Below, piece after piece: positions 24,365 to 33,335 of a DNA stretch of 64,000 bases; position 1 is the stretch's first letter; the number at the start of each line of letters is the position of its first letter. Source of the stretch: Nguyenibacter vanlangensis (GTDB taxonomy: Bacteria > Pseudomonadota > Alphaproteobacteria > Acetobacterales > Acetobacteraceae). Position numbers and translations under genes: made by a program. The notes below the pieces were generated by a model. The model did not search any database and was not told the origin of the DNA. It saw only the letters and a list, made by a program, of their open reading frames with translations. The stretch covers positions 1,312,001 through 1,376,000 of the forward strand of contig NZ_CP152276.1 in the NCBI RefSeq assembly GCF_038719015.1, given 5' to 3'.

Positions 24365-26518
24365 ATGACCCGCACCCTTTGGCTTCGGACACTTGCCGCG
24401 ACCTGCCTGACGGGGTGGGCTTGCGTGTCCGGGGCGACCCCGCCAGCCCATGCCGCGGGGGCCAGCGCCGCCGGCAACCCGTTTCTGACGGCCAGCACGC
24501 TGCCGTTTCAGGCCCCGCGTTTCGACCTGATCCATGACGGCGACTACCGGCCGGCCTTCGAGCAGGGCATGGCGCAGCAACTGGCGGAGATCCGGGCCAT
24601 TGCGGACAATCCCGCGCCCCCGACCTTCGACAACACGATCGTGGCGATGGAGCGGTCGGGCCGGGTGCTGGACCGGGTGTCGGAGACGTTCGACGGGGTG
24701 TACCAGGCCAATACCGACCCGGCCCTGGATGCGGTGCAGACCGCCGTTTCGCCCGAACTGGCGCAGCACCAGGATGCGATCTATCTGAACCCTGCCCTGT
24801 TCGCCCGGGTGCGCACGCTGTACGAGGCGCGGGCCGGGCTGCATCTGACAGGCGAGCAGATGCAGTTGCTGACGGTCTATTACCAGCAATTCATCCATGC
24901 CGGGGCGCAGCTTTCGGACCCGGACAAGGCGGCGTTGCGGCAGTTGAATACGCGCCTGTCGCAGTTGGAGACCGATTTCCAGCAGACATTGCTGGCGGCG
25001 ACCAAGCAGGGGGCGCTGGTCGTGCCGCACGCGGCGGCGCTGGCCGGGCTGGACCCGGCGGCGCTGCAGCAGGCGGCGCTGAGCGGGCATGAGCGCGGGC
25101 TGGCCGGGCAATGGGTGCTGCCGCTGCAGAACACGACGCAGCAGCCGGACCTGTCGGCCCTGACCGATCGCGACACGCGCCAGGCGCTGTTCACCAGGAG
25201 CTGGACGCGCGCCGAGCGCGGCGATACGGGCGACACGCGGGCCGCGATCGCGGAACTGGCGCAGTTGCGCGCGCGCAAGGCGGCGCTGCTGGGCTATCCG
25301 GATTATGCGTCCTATGTCCTGTATGACCAGATGGCCCGCACGCCCCAGGCGGTGCAGCATTTCATCGCGCAACTGGTGCCCGCGACGCTGGCGGAGCAGA
25401 AGCGCGAGGTCGCGGACATCGCCGCCGCCATCAGTCAGGACGGGCAACATTTCCAGCCGCGTCCGTGGGACTGGGCCCATTATGCCGAGCAGGTGCGCAA
25501 GGCGCGGTACGACCTGGACGCGGCCCAGGTCCGGCCCTATTTCGAGCTGGACCGGGTGCTGCGCGACGGCGTGTTCTTTGCCGCCAACCGGCTGTACGGC
25601 ATCAGCTTCAAGGAACGCAGGGACATCCCGGTCTATAACCCCGACGTGCGGGTGTTCGAGGTGACGGACAGGGACGGGTCGCCGCTGGCGCTGGTCTATT
25701 TCGATTATTTCAAGCGCGACAATAAGAATGGCGGCGCCTGGATGTCGAACTTCGTCGGGCAGTCGCATCTGCTGGGAACGAAGCCGGTGATCTACAACGT
25801 CGCCAATTTCGCCAAGCCCGCGCCGGGCCAGCCGGCGCTGATCAGTTTCGAGGACGTGACCACGATGTTCCACGAATTCGGTCACGCGCTGCACGGCATG
25901 TTTGCCGACCAGGTCTATCCCACCCTGTCGGGCACCGCGGTGGCGCGCGATTTCGTGGAATTTCCATCGCAGTTCAACGAACATTGGGCGCTGGACCCGG
26001 TCGTGTTCGCCCATTACGCGCGGCACTACCAGACCGGTGCCGCGATGCCGCAGGCCCTGGTGGACAAGATCAAGAAGGCCGCGCGCTTCGACCAGGGTTA
26101 TGCGCTGGGCGAACTGATCGCCGCGGCGAAGCTGGACATGGACTGGCACATGCTGCCGGCGCGCGCGCCGCGCCAGGATGTCGACCGGTTCGAGGCGGCA
26201 TCGCTGGCGCGTTCGGGCCTGGATACGCGCGACGTGCCGCCGCGCTATCGGTCCAGCTATTTCCTGCATATCTGGTCGAACGGCTATGCCGCCGGCTATT
26301 ATGCCTATCTGTGGACCGAGATGCTGGACGATGCCGCCTATTCCTGGTTCCGCGCCCATGGCGGGCTGACCCGCGCGAACGGGCAGCGTTTCCGCGACAT
26401 GATCCTGTCGCGCGGCCATACGATGGATTACGGCCCGATGTTCCGCGCCTTCTACGGACGGGACCCGGACATCGTGCCGATGCTGCGCCATCGCGGCCTG
26501 GTTCCGGGCGAGGAATGA
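24365..26518 (+). CDS. dcp: M3-family dipeptidyl carboxypeptidase (Dcp)
   Basis: This 717-residue zinc peptidase has the gluzincin motif MFHEFGHALHG near residue 502 and the downstream third-ligand region (DFVEFPSQFNEHW). Length and the RSSYFLHIWSNGYAAGYYAY segment match Dcp and oligopeptidase A. A signal peptide (TLWLRTLAATCLTGWACVSG, then AHA) predicts export, so it should trim dipeptides from peptide C termini in the periplasm. ATG 24365 is chosen because AAGGA lies six bases upstream and it gives the signal peptide; an in-frame ATG at 24239 would bury it. Confidence 0.9.
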   Translation: MTRTLWLRTLAATCLTGWACVSGATPPAHAAGASAAGNPFLTASTLPFQAPRFDLIHDGDYRPAFEQGMAQQLAEIRAIADNPAPPTFDNTIVAMERSGRVLDRVSETFDGVYQANTDPALDAVQTAVSPELAQHQDAIYLNPALFARVRTLYEARAGLHLTGEQMQLLTVYYQQFIHAGAQLSDPDKAALRQLNTRLSQLETDFQQTLLAATKQGALVVPHAAALAGLDPAALQQAALSGHERGLAGQWVLPLQNTTQQPDLSALTDRDTRQALFTRSWTRAERGDTGDTRAAIAELAQLRARKAALLGYPDYASYVLYDQMARTPQAVQHFIAQLVPATLAEQKREVADIAAAISQDGQHFQPRPWDWAHYAEQVRKARYDLDAAQVRPYFELDRVLRDGVFFAANRLYGISFKERRDIPVYNPDVRVFEVTDRDGSPLALVYFDYFKRDNKNGGAWMSNFVGQSHLLGTKPVIYNVANFAKPAPGQPALISFEDVTTMFHEFGHALHGMFADQVYPTLSGTAVARDFVEFPSQFNEHWALDPVVFAHYARHYQTGAAMPQALVDKIKKAARFDQGYALGELIAAAKLDMDWHMLPARAPRQDVDRFEAASLARSGLDTRDVPPRYRSSYFLHIWSNGYAAGYYAYLWTEMLDDAAYSWFRAHGGLTRANGQRFRDMILSRGHTMDYGPMFRAFYGRDPDIVPMLRHRGLVPGEE

Positions 26519-27105
26519 TGGCGGCGCCCCCCGCCCCCGTTCGGGCCCCTGACCCTGCCCAAGACCCTGCCCAAGTCCGGGGCCCCGCCCACGGCCATGC
26601 CTATACCGCCCTGCTGCGGGCCGTGAATGTCGGGGGGAGCGGCGCGCTGCCGATGGCCGAGCTGGCGGCGATCTGCCGCCAGGCCCGGCTGGACGCTGTA
26701 CGGACCTATATCGCCAGCGGCAACGTGGTCTTTCACTCGGCGCAGCCGCGGGCGGCGATCCGCGCCGCGCTGGAAGGAAGGCTGGCGGAGCGGATGGGCG
26801 CGCCCATGCCCGTCATGCTGCGCGATGCCGCCGAAATGCGGCGGATCGTCGCGCGCAACCCCTTCGCCGGCCGGCCGGGGAATCGGGTCGGCGTCCATTT
26901 CCTGGACCGTCCCGTGACGGAAGCGATGCTGGCCGAATGCCCCGGCAAGGCCGGAGACGAGGAGATATCGCCGGGGGAATGCGAATTCTACGTTCATTAC
27001 GGCCATGGCATGGGGCGCACGAAGCTGCGCTTTCCCGCCGTCGGCGCCTGCACCGTGCGCAACATGAACACGGTGGAGACACTGGCGGACATGCTGGAAT
27101 CCTGA
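26515..27105 (+). CDS. DUF1697 domain protein
   Basis: This 196-residue protein has the DUF1697 pattern: YTALLRAVNVGGSGALPMAE near residue 30, RTYIASGNVVF, and the closing GRTKLRFP and TVRNMNTV. Function of the family is unknown. The ATG at 26515 overlaps the Dcp stop; a second ATG follows at once (26518). A 12-bp duplication (26551-26574) gives DPAQ twice in the proline-rich leader, which homologues generally lack. Confidence 0.85.
   Translation: MMAAPPAPVRAPDPAQDPAQVRGPAHGHAYTALLRAVNVGGSGALPMAELAAICRQARLDAVRTYIASGNVVFHSAQPRAAIRAALEGRLAERMGAPMPVMLRDAAEMRRIVARNPFAGRPGNRVGVHFLDRPVTEAMLAECPGKAGDEEISPGECEFYVHYGHGMGRTKLRFPAVGACTVRNMNTVETLADMLES
26551..26574 (+). repeat. 12-bp tandem duplication, in frame
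   Basis: GACCCTGCCCAA is present twice in a row and encodes DPAQDPAQ in the N-terminal leader of the DUF1697 protein. Confidence 0.95.
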
Positions 27106-27121
27106 CCGCCGCGAACGGGTC

Positions 27122-27153
27122 GGCGGGCGGTGCGCCAAGGCGCGCCGCCCGCC
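27122..27153. terminator. Strong hairpin between converging genes
   Basis: GGCGGGCGGTGCGCC and GGCGCGCCGCCCGCC form a 15-pair stem, with one G-T pair, around two bases. It lies between the ends of the DUF1697 gene and the TonB receptor gene and could stop transcription from both sides. There is no T-tract. Confidence 0.55.
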
Positions 27154-27181
27154 TGCCGCGAGGCCCCGTTTCGGATACGCG

Positions 27182-29929
27182 TCAGAACTTCGCGTTGAGG
27201 CCGAACAGGTAGGACGAGCCGTAATATTGCAGCTCGACCATGTTCTTCGAACTGCTGCCCTGGGTGGCGTTCTGCATCGTGTTGGTGATGTTCCGCCCCT
27301 GGAAATAGAGCTGAAAATTCCGGGTGATGGCGTAGCGCGCGCCGACGTCGAAATTCAGGTAGGGCTGCACAAAGCTGTCCTGGTTGGGGACCGAGCCCAG
27401 CCCCGTCATGGTCAGGCCCTGATAGTTGCCGTCGAACTGCAGGGTCAGCGGGCCGTGGATGTAGAAGACCTCGAAATTATAGATATGCGAGGCGGTGTTG
27501 GGCAGCGTTTCGAACACGCCGTTGCGGCTGCGGCCGCGCGAGTCGACGAAGGTCATGTTGCCGCCGATGCCGAAGCCCTTCCAGAAGCCGGGCAGGACGG
27601 TGAATTGCTGACGGTAGTTCAGTTCGAACCCGCGGGCCGAGGCGAACGGGATGTTGGCGTAGGTCGAGACCGTGGCCAGGCCGGGGATGCCGGGATAGCC
27701 CGAGACGTAATTCGTGTAGTTGACGACGTAGTTCTTGAATTCCTTGTCGAAGGCGCCGGCCGACAGGATGCCGCCCTTGGGCAGGTAATATTCGAGGTCG
27801 ACGTCGAAATTAGTGCCCGTCGTCGGCTTGAGGTTCGGGTTGCCCTGGCTGATCGAGGCGTTCTGGTAATTGATCGTCTGCGAGGCGGTGACGGCGTTGA
27901 AGCCGGGACGGCCGATGGCCGTCGACCAGTTGGCGCGGGCGATCAGGTTGTCGGTAAAATTGTAGCGCAACTGGATGCTGGGGAACAGATTGGCATATTC
28001 CTGGCCCACGGCGCGCGGTGCGAGCTGGGTCTTGCCGTTGACGACCGAGGTGGCGATGCCGCGATAGACGCCGTCGGTCTTCTCGTAGCGCACGCCGGCC
28101 AGGACGCCGAAACGCCGCCAGGTGGCCTGGTACTGCAGGTAGAGGTTATAGATGTTCTCGTTGTCGTCGATGAAGGATTGCCGCGTGGTGATGGCGTCGG
28201 CCGCCACGTTTTCCTTGAGGCCCGGATAGGGGTTGCTGAGGATCTGGCGGACATATTGGGTGCCCGGCGGGGTGCCCAGATTATACATGCCGTTGAAGAG
28301 GGTGTAGGTCTGGTTGCCCGCCCACGCGCCGGCATTGGCAGACGGCACGCCGCCATAGGTATATTGCGGGTCGTTGTGGGTGACATGTTCCATGCGCAGG
28401 CCGCCGCCGAAGCTGAGCAGGCCCTTGACGTCGAGGACATCCAGCCTGGTCGACGCGCCGACATGGCCGGCCCACTCGCCGTCGAAATCGTTCTGGTGCG
28501 CGTTGGACAGGCTGGAGAGCGTGTAGCTGTTATAGTTCGCCAGGTTGGTCATCGCGGATGCGGTCGGACGCAGCGCGTTGGTGATGTTGTTGTAATAGAC
28601 GGGGACCGTGTTGGCGTTGTTGAACGAGGCGCTGTAGGAATAGGGCGTGTAGAGGAAATTGCTGGCCCACGCGCCCCAGTAATCGAGCTTGAAGCGGCCG
28701 ACGTCGCTGAGGCCGCCGAACTTGTAGACGCGTTCCTCGTTATGGACCCACACGTCGTTCATGCTGAGGCTGGTCGACGAGTTGGACGTATAGGCGCCGG
28801 GCAGCGTGGGGTCCATCGTGATCGTCTTGCCGGGCTTGAAGGTCAGGTCATACTTGATGACCGGGGCCTCGATGCCGGAATCGAACATCTTCAGATAGAC
28901 CTTGGTATGTTTGTCGACATCCCAGCCCAGTGTGCCGCCGTAGCCCCAGCGGACCTTGTGGCCCGAATACATGAGCTGGTCGGCCTGCTTGACGGGAATG
29001 CCCTGCCCCGGGGTCCCGGCCCATTTCTGCTGCAGATCGTCCAGCATCAGCCAGTCCGACAGGGCGGTGGCGAAGAAGCTGACGCTGAAGGGCTTGTTGC
29101 CGCCGCCGTGCTTGTCGAACGGGTTGCTGTCGAAGCCGAAGCGCATGCCGCCCGCGATCGTGCCGTCGAAGAGGCGCGTGGGGTGCGGGTCGCGGATGCC
29201 GCCGGCGGCCGAGATGTTCAGGAACGGCTGGTCGTTCGGCCCGATATCGCGCGAGAGGATGTTGAGCTGGCCGCCCAGGGCGAACGCGTCCTGGTCGGGA
29301 CGGTTGGTCTTGATCAGTTCCAGGCCGCCGGCCAGCGGGGCGGGAATCGCGTCCAGCGGCACCGCGCGGCCGCTGCCGTTGATCGAGCCGGCGGGCAGGA
29401 TGACGTCCTCGAACGTGACGCCGTTCAGGTTGGGGTCGAGGCCGCGGATCTGGATCGAGCGGGATTCGCCGCTCTTGTTGATGACGGAGGCGCCGGGCAG
29501 GCGGCGCGCCGCGTCACCCAGCACGTAGTTGGGGACCTTCTCGATTTCGGATTGCGGCATCACGTTGATGAGGTTGGGCGCGTTCATCTGCAGCACGCGC
29601 GCCTGCTCGATCGATCCGATGCCGCTGGCCTGCGCGCTGCTGCGCGCGCCCACGACTTCCAGATTTTCCGGGACCGAGGCATGCTCGGCCTTCTTCTTGT
29701 GCCTGGGGCGCGGCGCGGCTTGCGCGACCTGGGCACCGGGCGTGGCCGTCGCCGCGTCGCCCCTGGCATGGGCTGCATGCTTGCCGTGATGGCGCGGCTT
29801 ATGCTGGTGCCGGCCGGGGGCGGGCTGCAGGTCCTGCGCGTGCAGGAGCGGCGCGCCGATCGGGGCAAGGGCGGTGGCGAGACACAGAACGGCACGACGG
29901 TAAACAGGCGTGAAGGCGCGCGTGCGCAT
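27182..29929 (-). CDS. TonB-dependent outer-membrane receptor with His-rich leader
   Basis: This 915-residue protein has a signal peptide (AVLCLATALAPIGAPLLHAQ), a basic and histidine-rich leader of about 60 residues (HQHKPRHHGKHAAHARG), a plug domain (SIQIRGLDPNLNGVTFEDV) and a large beta barrel ending in LNAKF. The plug subtype resembles receptors used for carbohydrates or oligopeptides rather than classical siderophore receptors. The histidine-rich leader before the TonB region is unusual and might bind metal. TGGAG precedes the ATG by about ten bases. No linked transporter reveals the substrate. Confidence 0.87.
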   Translation of the reverse strand: MRTRAFTPVYRRAVLCLATALAPIGAPLLHAQDLQPAPGRHQHKPRHHGKHAAHARGDAATATPGAQVAQAAPRPRHKKKAEHASVPENLEVVGARSSAQASGIGSIEQARVLQMNAPNLINVMPQSEIEKVPNYVLGDAARRLPGASVINKSGESRSIQIRGLDPNLNGVTFEDVILPAGSINGSGRAVPLDAIPAPLAGGLELIKTNRPDQDAFALGGQLNILSRDIGPNDQPFLNISAAGGIRDPHPTRLFDGTIAGGMRFGFDSNPFDKHGGGNKPFSVSFFATALSDWLMLDDLQQKWAGTPGQGIPVKQADQLMYSGHKVRWGYGGTLGWDVDKHTKVYLKMFDSGIEAPVIKYDLTFKPGKTITMDPTLPGAYTSNSSTSLSMNDVWVHNEERVYKFGGLSDVGRFKLDYWGAWASNFLYTPYSYSASFNNANTVPVYYNNITNALRPTASAMTNLANYNSYTLSSLSNAHQNDFDGEWAGHVGASTRLDVLDVKGLLSFGGGLRMEHVTHNDPQYTYGGVPSANAGAWAGNQTYTLFNGMYNLGTPPGTQYVRQILSNPYPGLKENVAADAITTRQSFIDDNENIYNLYLQYQATWRRFGVLAGVRYEKTDGVYRGIATSVVNGKTQLAPRAVGQEYANLFPSIQLRYNFTDNLIARANWSTAIGRPGFNAVTASQTINYQNASISQGNPNLKPTTGTNFDVDLEYYLPKGGILSAGAFDKEFKNYVVNYTNYVSGYPGIPGLATVSTYANIPFASARGFELNYRQQFTVLPGFWKGFGIGGNMTFVDSRGRSRNGVFETLPNTASHIYNFEVFYIHGPLTLQFDGNYQGLTMTGLGSVPNQDSFVQPYLNFDVGARYAITRNFQLYFQGRNITNTMQNATQGSSSKNMVELQYYGSSYLFGLNAKF

Positions 29930-31024
29930 TTACGTCAACTCCATACGAGAGATAAAATGAGGCCGTATTACTTTATTTCGCCTGATTTTTATTTCGGGCG
30001 CCGTATCTTGTTTTGCGACGCACCGACCGACTTCGCAGGATCGGGAGGCGGCCTGAACGTCATGTCTTCAGGACCACACTGTCACGCCGGACAGGCAGGC
30101 CGAACACGGCAAGCGAACACAGGCGAGCGGGGCGATTTCACCCCGGGGCGGCAGGCAGGCGTCAGGCGACATGGCAGTCCTTCCGTGCTCCGCGCCCCTC
30201 CACGCAACATGCGTTATTTGGGTCACAGATACGTGACAGTCATGTAATCCCGACACACCGGCTTGTGCGTGAAAATTCGGCAGCAGATGTATGGCGGTTT
30301 TTTTACATCCTTGACGGCGTTTTAGGTTTTTGGGAACCGGGGCGCGCACGCCGCCGCCGCGCATGGGGGAATATGCGAAATTTCAATAAAATAGCCCGAT
30401 TGCGGCGGCAAACGATGTTGCGCGACGCCAGCTCACGCCGCCGCCAGTCGGCAGGTCATGGCGCGGGGCGGCGCGGGGGATTCCGGTCCTGATGACTGTG
30501 ACCATTATGCATCAGCAGTGTAGAAACATGTCAATCATCCCCTATGCGGGAACTTTTCCTATTGATTAGCCATAATCAATGCGTGTGCTGCTTTTCATAC
30601 GTCATTGGCCGTGCGTCCATTGAGACGATCGATGGCCGGATTATCGCGATGCATGTTGTGGTCACTAAAACGTGCGGAGATATTTGGAAGGCCCCTCCGC
30701 CAATAGCGAAACCAGTTCCTTGATCGGGGGTTATTTTTGTCGTAAGCGTAGAGTGTAAGAACAAATCTTACGTCTTCTATAAGCAAGAAAAATATGATGA
30801 AGACAATTTTTCCCGGTTCCGGGCCGGAGGGCCGATCAGGATTCCGGCCAGCGTCCGAAAAATCCGTCCTTCGCGGATGTCCGCCTCGAAGACGCGGAGC
30901 GGGCTCCGCCGTTCGTTCCGATGGGGTAGCGTATCGACCCTGACCTTCGTCGTGCAAAACCCGGCGCGCCGGCCGGCACGTCCAGTCCGGACGGCGTGCT
31001 TTAACAAAAAGAACAAAAACAACG
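29930..31024. other. 1.1-kb intergenic region
   Basis: This is the longest gap in the window. It carries the promoter of the TonB receptor on one side and that of the OprB porin on the other. A perfect inverted repeat is present at 30561-30580. Several open frames exist but have Arg/Ala-rich or mixed composition without recognisable motifs. The 30500-30800 part is more A+T-rich than its surroundings. No RNA gene was recognised. Confidence 0.45.
30561..30580. promoter_or_regulatory. Inverted repeat, possible operator
   Basis: ATTGATTA-GCCA-TAATCAAT has perfect eight-base arms. It lies in A+T-rich DNA about 445 bp before the porin gene. It could be an operator or a small stem-loop; nothing nearby assigns it. 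Confidence 0.4.
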
Positions 31025-32500
31025 ATGAAAAAGCAAATTTCCCCGGCCGAGACTTTTATGGCCCGTGCGGTGTCGCGCGGCACCTTGCTTGGCGCCTGCA
31101 CCGGCATTGCGCTGTGCGTCGCCGGCGGCGCGGTCGCGCAGACCTCCCTCAACCCCAGCATCCGGGTCGCGACGCCGTTGAACCAGACCCCGTTCGCCCC
31201 CGGATCGTCGGTGCCGCCCCTGCCGCAGCCCGAGGCGCTGTGGCCCGACCCGTTCGGGTGGAATACGTGGCTGCGCGACCGCGGCGTTGCCATCCTGCTG
31301 GACAATACCAACGAATTTACGGGCAATATCGGATCGGTCACCCCCGGGTACGGGCTGCGCATGGGCAGTTCCAACGCCGGCCAGTACGGGCTGGAAAACG
31401 ATATCGACTGGGAGAAGCTGGCGGGCTGGACCGGGTTTTCCACCCATGCCGTGGCCGTCGGCCGCTACGGCATTCCGGCCAGCCGCATGTTCGGCGACAA
31501 CATGGACCCGAGTTCGGAAATCTATGGCGGCGGCGGCAACGTGTTCTTCCACTTCGTCTATGGCTATGGCGAGGAGACGCTGTGGAAGGGCCGGTTCGAC
31601 GTGGCGGCCGGGCGCATACCGTTCCTGAACGATTTTTCGTCCAACCCGCTCTACTGCAATTTCATGAACAATGCCTTCTGCGGCAACCCCAAGGCGTCTT
31701 CGGACAATACCGCGCATTCGTCCTATCCCGATTCGAACTGGGCGCTGCGGCTGCGGTTCCGGCCGACGACGACGACCTATATCCAGACCGGCGTCTATTT
31801 CGACCAGGCCGGCATCTATGGCGTGCAGCAATATCGCACCGGCCTGAAATTCAACGGCGCCGACATCAACGGCGAGACGGTGCCGGTCGAAATCGGCTGG
31901 GAGCCGACTTTCGGCCACGGGACGCTGCCGGGCCACTACAAGATCGGCTATGCGCGGGACACCGTGGACCACAAGGATGTCTATTACGACGGTTTCGGCA
32001 ATGCCTGGGCGCTGACGGGCCTGCCGCCGCGCCAGGACCATGGCGCGAATGCGGCGTGGTTCCTGGTCGACCAGATGCTGCATCATTTCAAGGGAGGTGC
32101 CTCGGATGCCGGCGTGACCTTCCTGGGCGGCTTCTACTACAATACCGAGAAGATCTCGATGCGTTCGGAACAGTACGAGGCGGGCTTCCTGGCGCGGGGA
32201 TTCTGGGCCGCGCGGCCGCATGATGCGATCGGCGTCAATTTCTCCTATATCCGTGTCTCGCCGCTGGCGTCGAAGACCCAGACGCTGCAGCTTCTGGAAG
32301 GCGTGGCCCCCGGATCGCTGCTGAACGGGGCCTATGGCCCGCAGAGCTATGGCATGAACCTGGAAGCCAATTACCAGATCCATGTCTATCGGGGCATCAC
32401 CTTCGCCCCGGATTTCCAGTATTACTTCAACCCCGGCGGCCAGCGCGTGCTGCACGACACCGCGATGCTGGGCTTCAAGAGCCATATCGAACTGTTCTGA
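31025..32500 (+). CDS. OprB-family carbohydrate-selective porin
   Basis: This 491-residue outer-membrane protein has a signal peptide (TLLGACTGIALCVAGGAVAQ) and the OprB pattern of a beta barrel: GLENDIDWEKLAGWTGFSTH, RFDVAAGRIPFLNDFSSN, then a terminal segment closing with a phenylalanine. OprB porins admit glucose and other sugars. The leader before the ATG is A-rich with no Shine-Dalgarno sequence; ATG 31058 is an alternative start that would shorten the signal. A strong terminator follows. It stands alone, with no linked sugar enzymes. Confidence 0.87.
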   Translation: MKKQISPAETFMARAVSRGTLLGACTGIALCVAGGAVAQTSLNPSIRVATPLNQTPFAPGSSVPPLPQPEALWPDPFGWNTWLRDRGVAILLDNTNEFTGNIGSVTPGYGLRMGSSNAGQYGLENDIDWEKLAGWTGFSTHAVAVGRYGIPASRMFGDNMDPSSEIYGGGGNVFFHFVYGYGEETLWKGRFDVAAGRIPFLNDFSSNPLYCNFMNNAFCGNPKASSDNTAHSSYPDSNWALRLRFRPTTTTYIQTGVYFDQAGIYGVQQYRTGLKFNGADINGETVPVEIGWEPTFGHGTLPGHYKIGYARDTVDHKDVYYDGFGNAWALTGLPPRQDHGANAAWFLVDQMLHHFKGGASDAGVTFLGGFYYNTEKISMRSEQYEAGFLARGFWAARPHDAIGVNFSYIRVSPLASKTQTLQLLEGVAPGSLLNGAYGPQSYGMNLEANYQIHVYRGITFAPDFQYYFNPGGQRVLHDTAMLGFKSHIELF

Positions 32501-32534
32501 ACGATCTTTCCCTGGCGTTTCGACCCGATCGATC

Positions 32535-32563
32535 GGGGGGCCGGTTTCCGGCCCCCCTTTTTT
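32535..32563 (+). terminator. Rho-independent terminator of the porin gene
   Basis: GGGGGGCCGG-TTT-CCGGCCCCCC forms a perfect ten-pair stem followed directly by six T residues. It lies 35 bp after the porin stop and just before the end of the converging TetR gene, which it may also serve in part. Confidence 0.9.
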
Positions 32564-32565
32564 CG

Positions 32566-33264
32566 TCAGGGGGCCGTCCGATCCGCCGTCAGGGCGGCGG
32601 CCGCGTAGAGCCGGGCGGCGCTGCGCAATTCCGCCAAGAGCGGCGCGCCGGTCCGCCGCTCTTCCTCCGCCAGGACGGGAACCGCCTTGAGGAATTGCAG
32701 CATCATCGTCGCCACCGCCGCCCCGCGCCCGGGCGGCAAAGCGGGGGCGATCCGGTGCAGCAGCGCGCCGATCCGTCCGCGCATCATGTCCCGCAGCGTC
32801 GCGCGCTGGTAGGGGCCGTCCCGGCGCGCATCGATCAGGATCACGGCCGCCGCCCGCTCGTCCCGCAAATCGAACGCCATGTCGAGCAGGGCGTCGGCGA
32901 AGGCGGCGGGCCCCAGCGTCGCCGGGCGCGTGGCGATGTCGTCCAGCCTGGCCTGCAGACAGGCCAGGTAATGGCCCAGCAGGGCGTCGGCCAGGCTCTC
33001 CTTGGTCGGGAAGAAGCGGTAGAGAGACCCGATGGCGGTGTCCGAGCGCGCCGCGATTTCGGTCATCGTCGCGCCGTCGAAGCCCTTTTCGAAAAACAGG
33101 TCGGATGCCGCCGCCAGGATCGCCGCTACGCGCTGGCGCCCGCGCTGGCGCTTGGGCGCGACGGGCGCGGCCGGAGCCGGAGCTGGAGCCGGAACTGGGG
33201 CCGGCCCCGACCTGGGGGCCGATCCAGGGGCATGCGCGGTGGGAGTTGATTTTTGCGAAGACAT
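32566..33264 (-). CDS. TetR-family transcriptional regulator
   Basis: This 232-residue protein has the TetR DNA-binding domain at about residues 43-90: VAAILAAASDLFFEKGFDGA, then MTEIAARSDTAIGSLYRFF. The C-terminal ligand domain is not assignable. The N terminus is an unusual Pro/Ala-rich tail (PAPVPAPAPAPAAP) of low complexity, coded by short G+C-rich repeats. It is divergent from an isochorismatase-like gene with a perfect 16-bp palindrome in between, so autoregulation and control of that gene are likely. Start ATG 33264 is chosen over a TTG two codons earlier. Confidence 0.85.
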   Translation of the reverse strand: MSSQKSTPTAHAPGSAPRSGPAPVPAPAPAPAAPVAPKRQRGRQRVAAILAAASDLFFEKGFDGATMTEIAARSDTAIGSLYRFFPTKESLADALLGHYLACLQARLDDIATRPATLGPAAFADALLDMAFDLRDERAAAVILIDARRDGPYQRATLRDMMRGRIGALLHRIAPALPPGRGAAVATMMLQFLKAVPVLAEEERRTGAPLLAELRSAARLYAAAALTADRTAP

Positions 33265-33281
33265 CCTCAATTATCCGTTTT

Positions 33282-33297
33282 GCGAGGAATTCCTCGC
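33282..33297. promoter_or_regulatory. TetR operator candidate
   Basis: GCGAGGAATTCCTCGC is a perfect 16-bp palindrome between the divergent TetR and isochorismatase-like genes, 17 bp before the regulator start and 38 bp before the other start. Length and place are typical for a TetR autoregulatory site. Confidence 0.72.
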
Positions 33298-33335
33298 CTA
33301 TCATATTCTGCTCAACCTGCCATGGACATACGCCA

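Noticed and set aside
27227..30247. A 1006-codon open frame on the plus strand opposite the TonB receptor
   Set aside because: It runs antisense through a gene with clear signal peptide, plug and barrel, and its residues are Gly/Ala/Arg/Asp-rich without motifs. Long antisense frames are expected in G+C-rich DNA.
30013..30492. A 159-codon frame in the large gap
   Set aside because: It is Arg-rich with no domain, no ribosome site and no operon context; it is probably a chance frame.
30595..30780. Transposase remnant on the minus strand (ending RLNGRTANDV)
   Set aside because: The tail faintly resembles the end of IS-family DDE transposases, but it is too short, lacks catalytic residues and has no terminal repeats.
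31001..33304. A 767-codon minus-strand frame across the OprB and TetR genes
   Set aside because: It crosses a strong terminator and two well-supported genes in other frames and has no recognisable domain.
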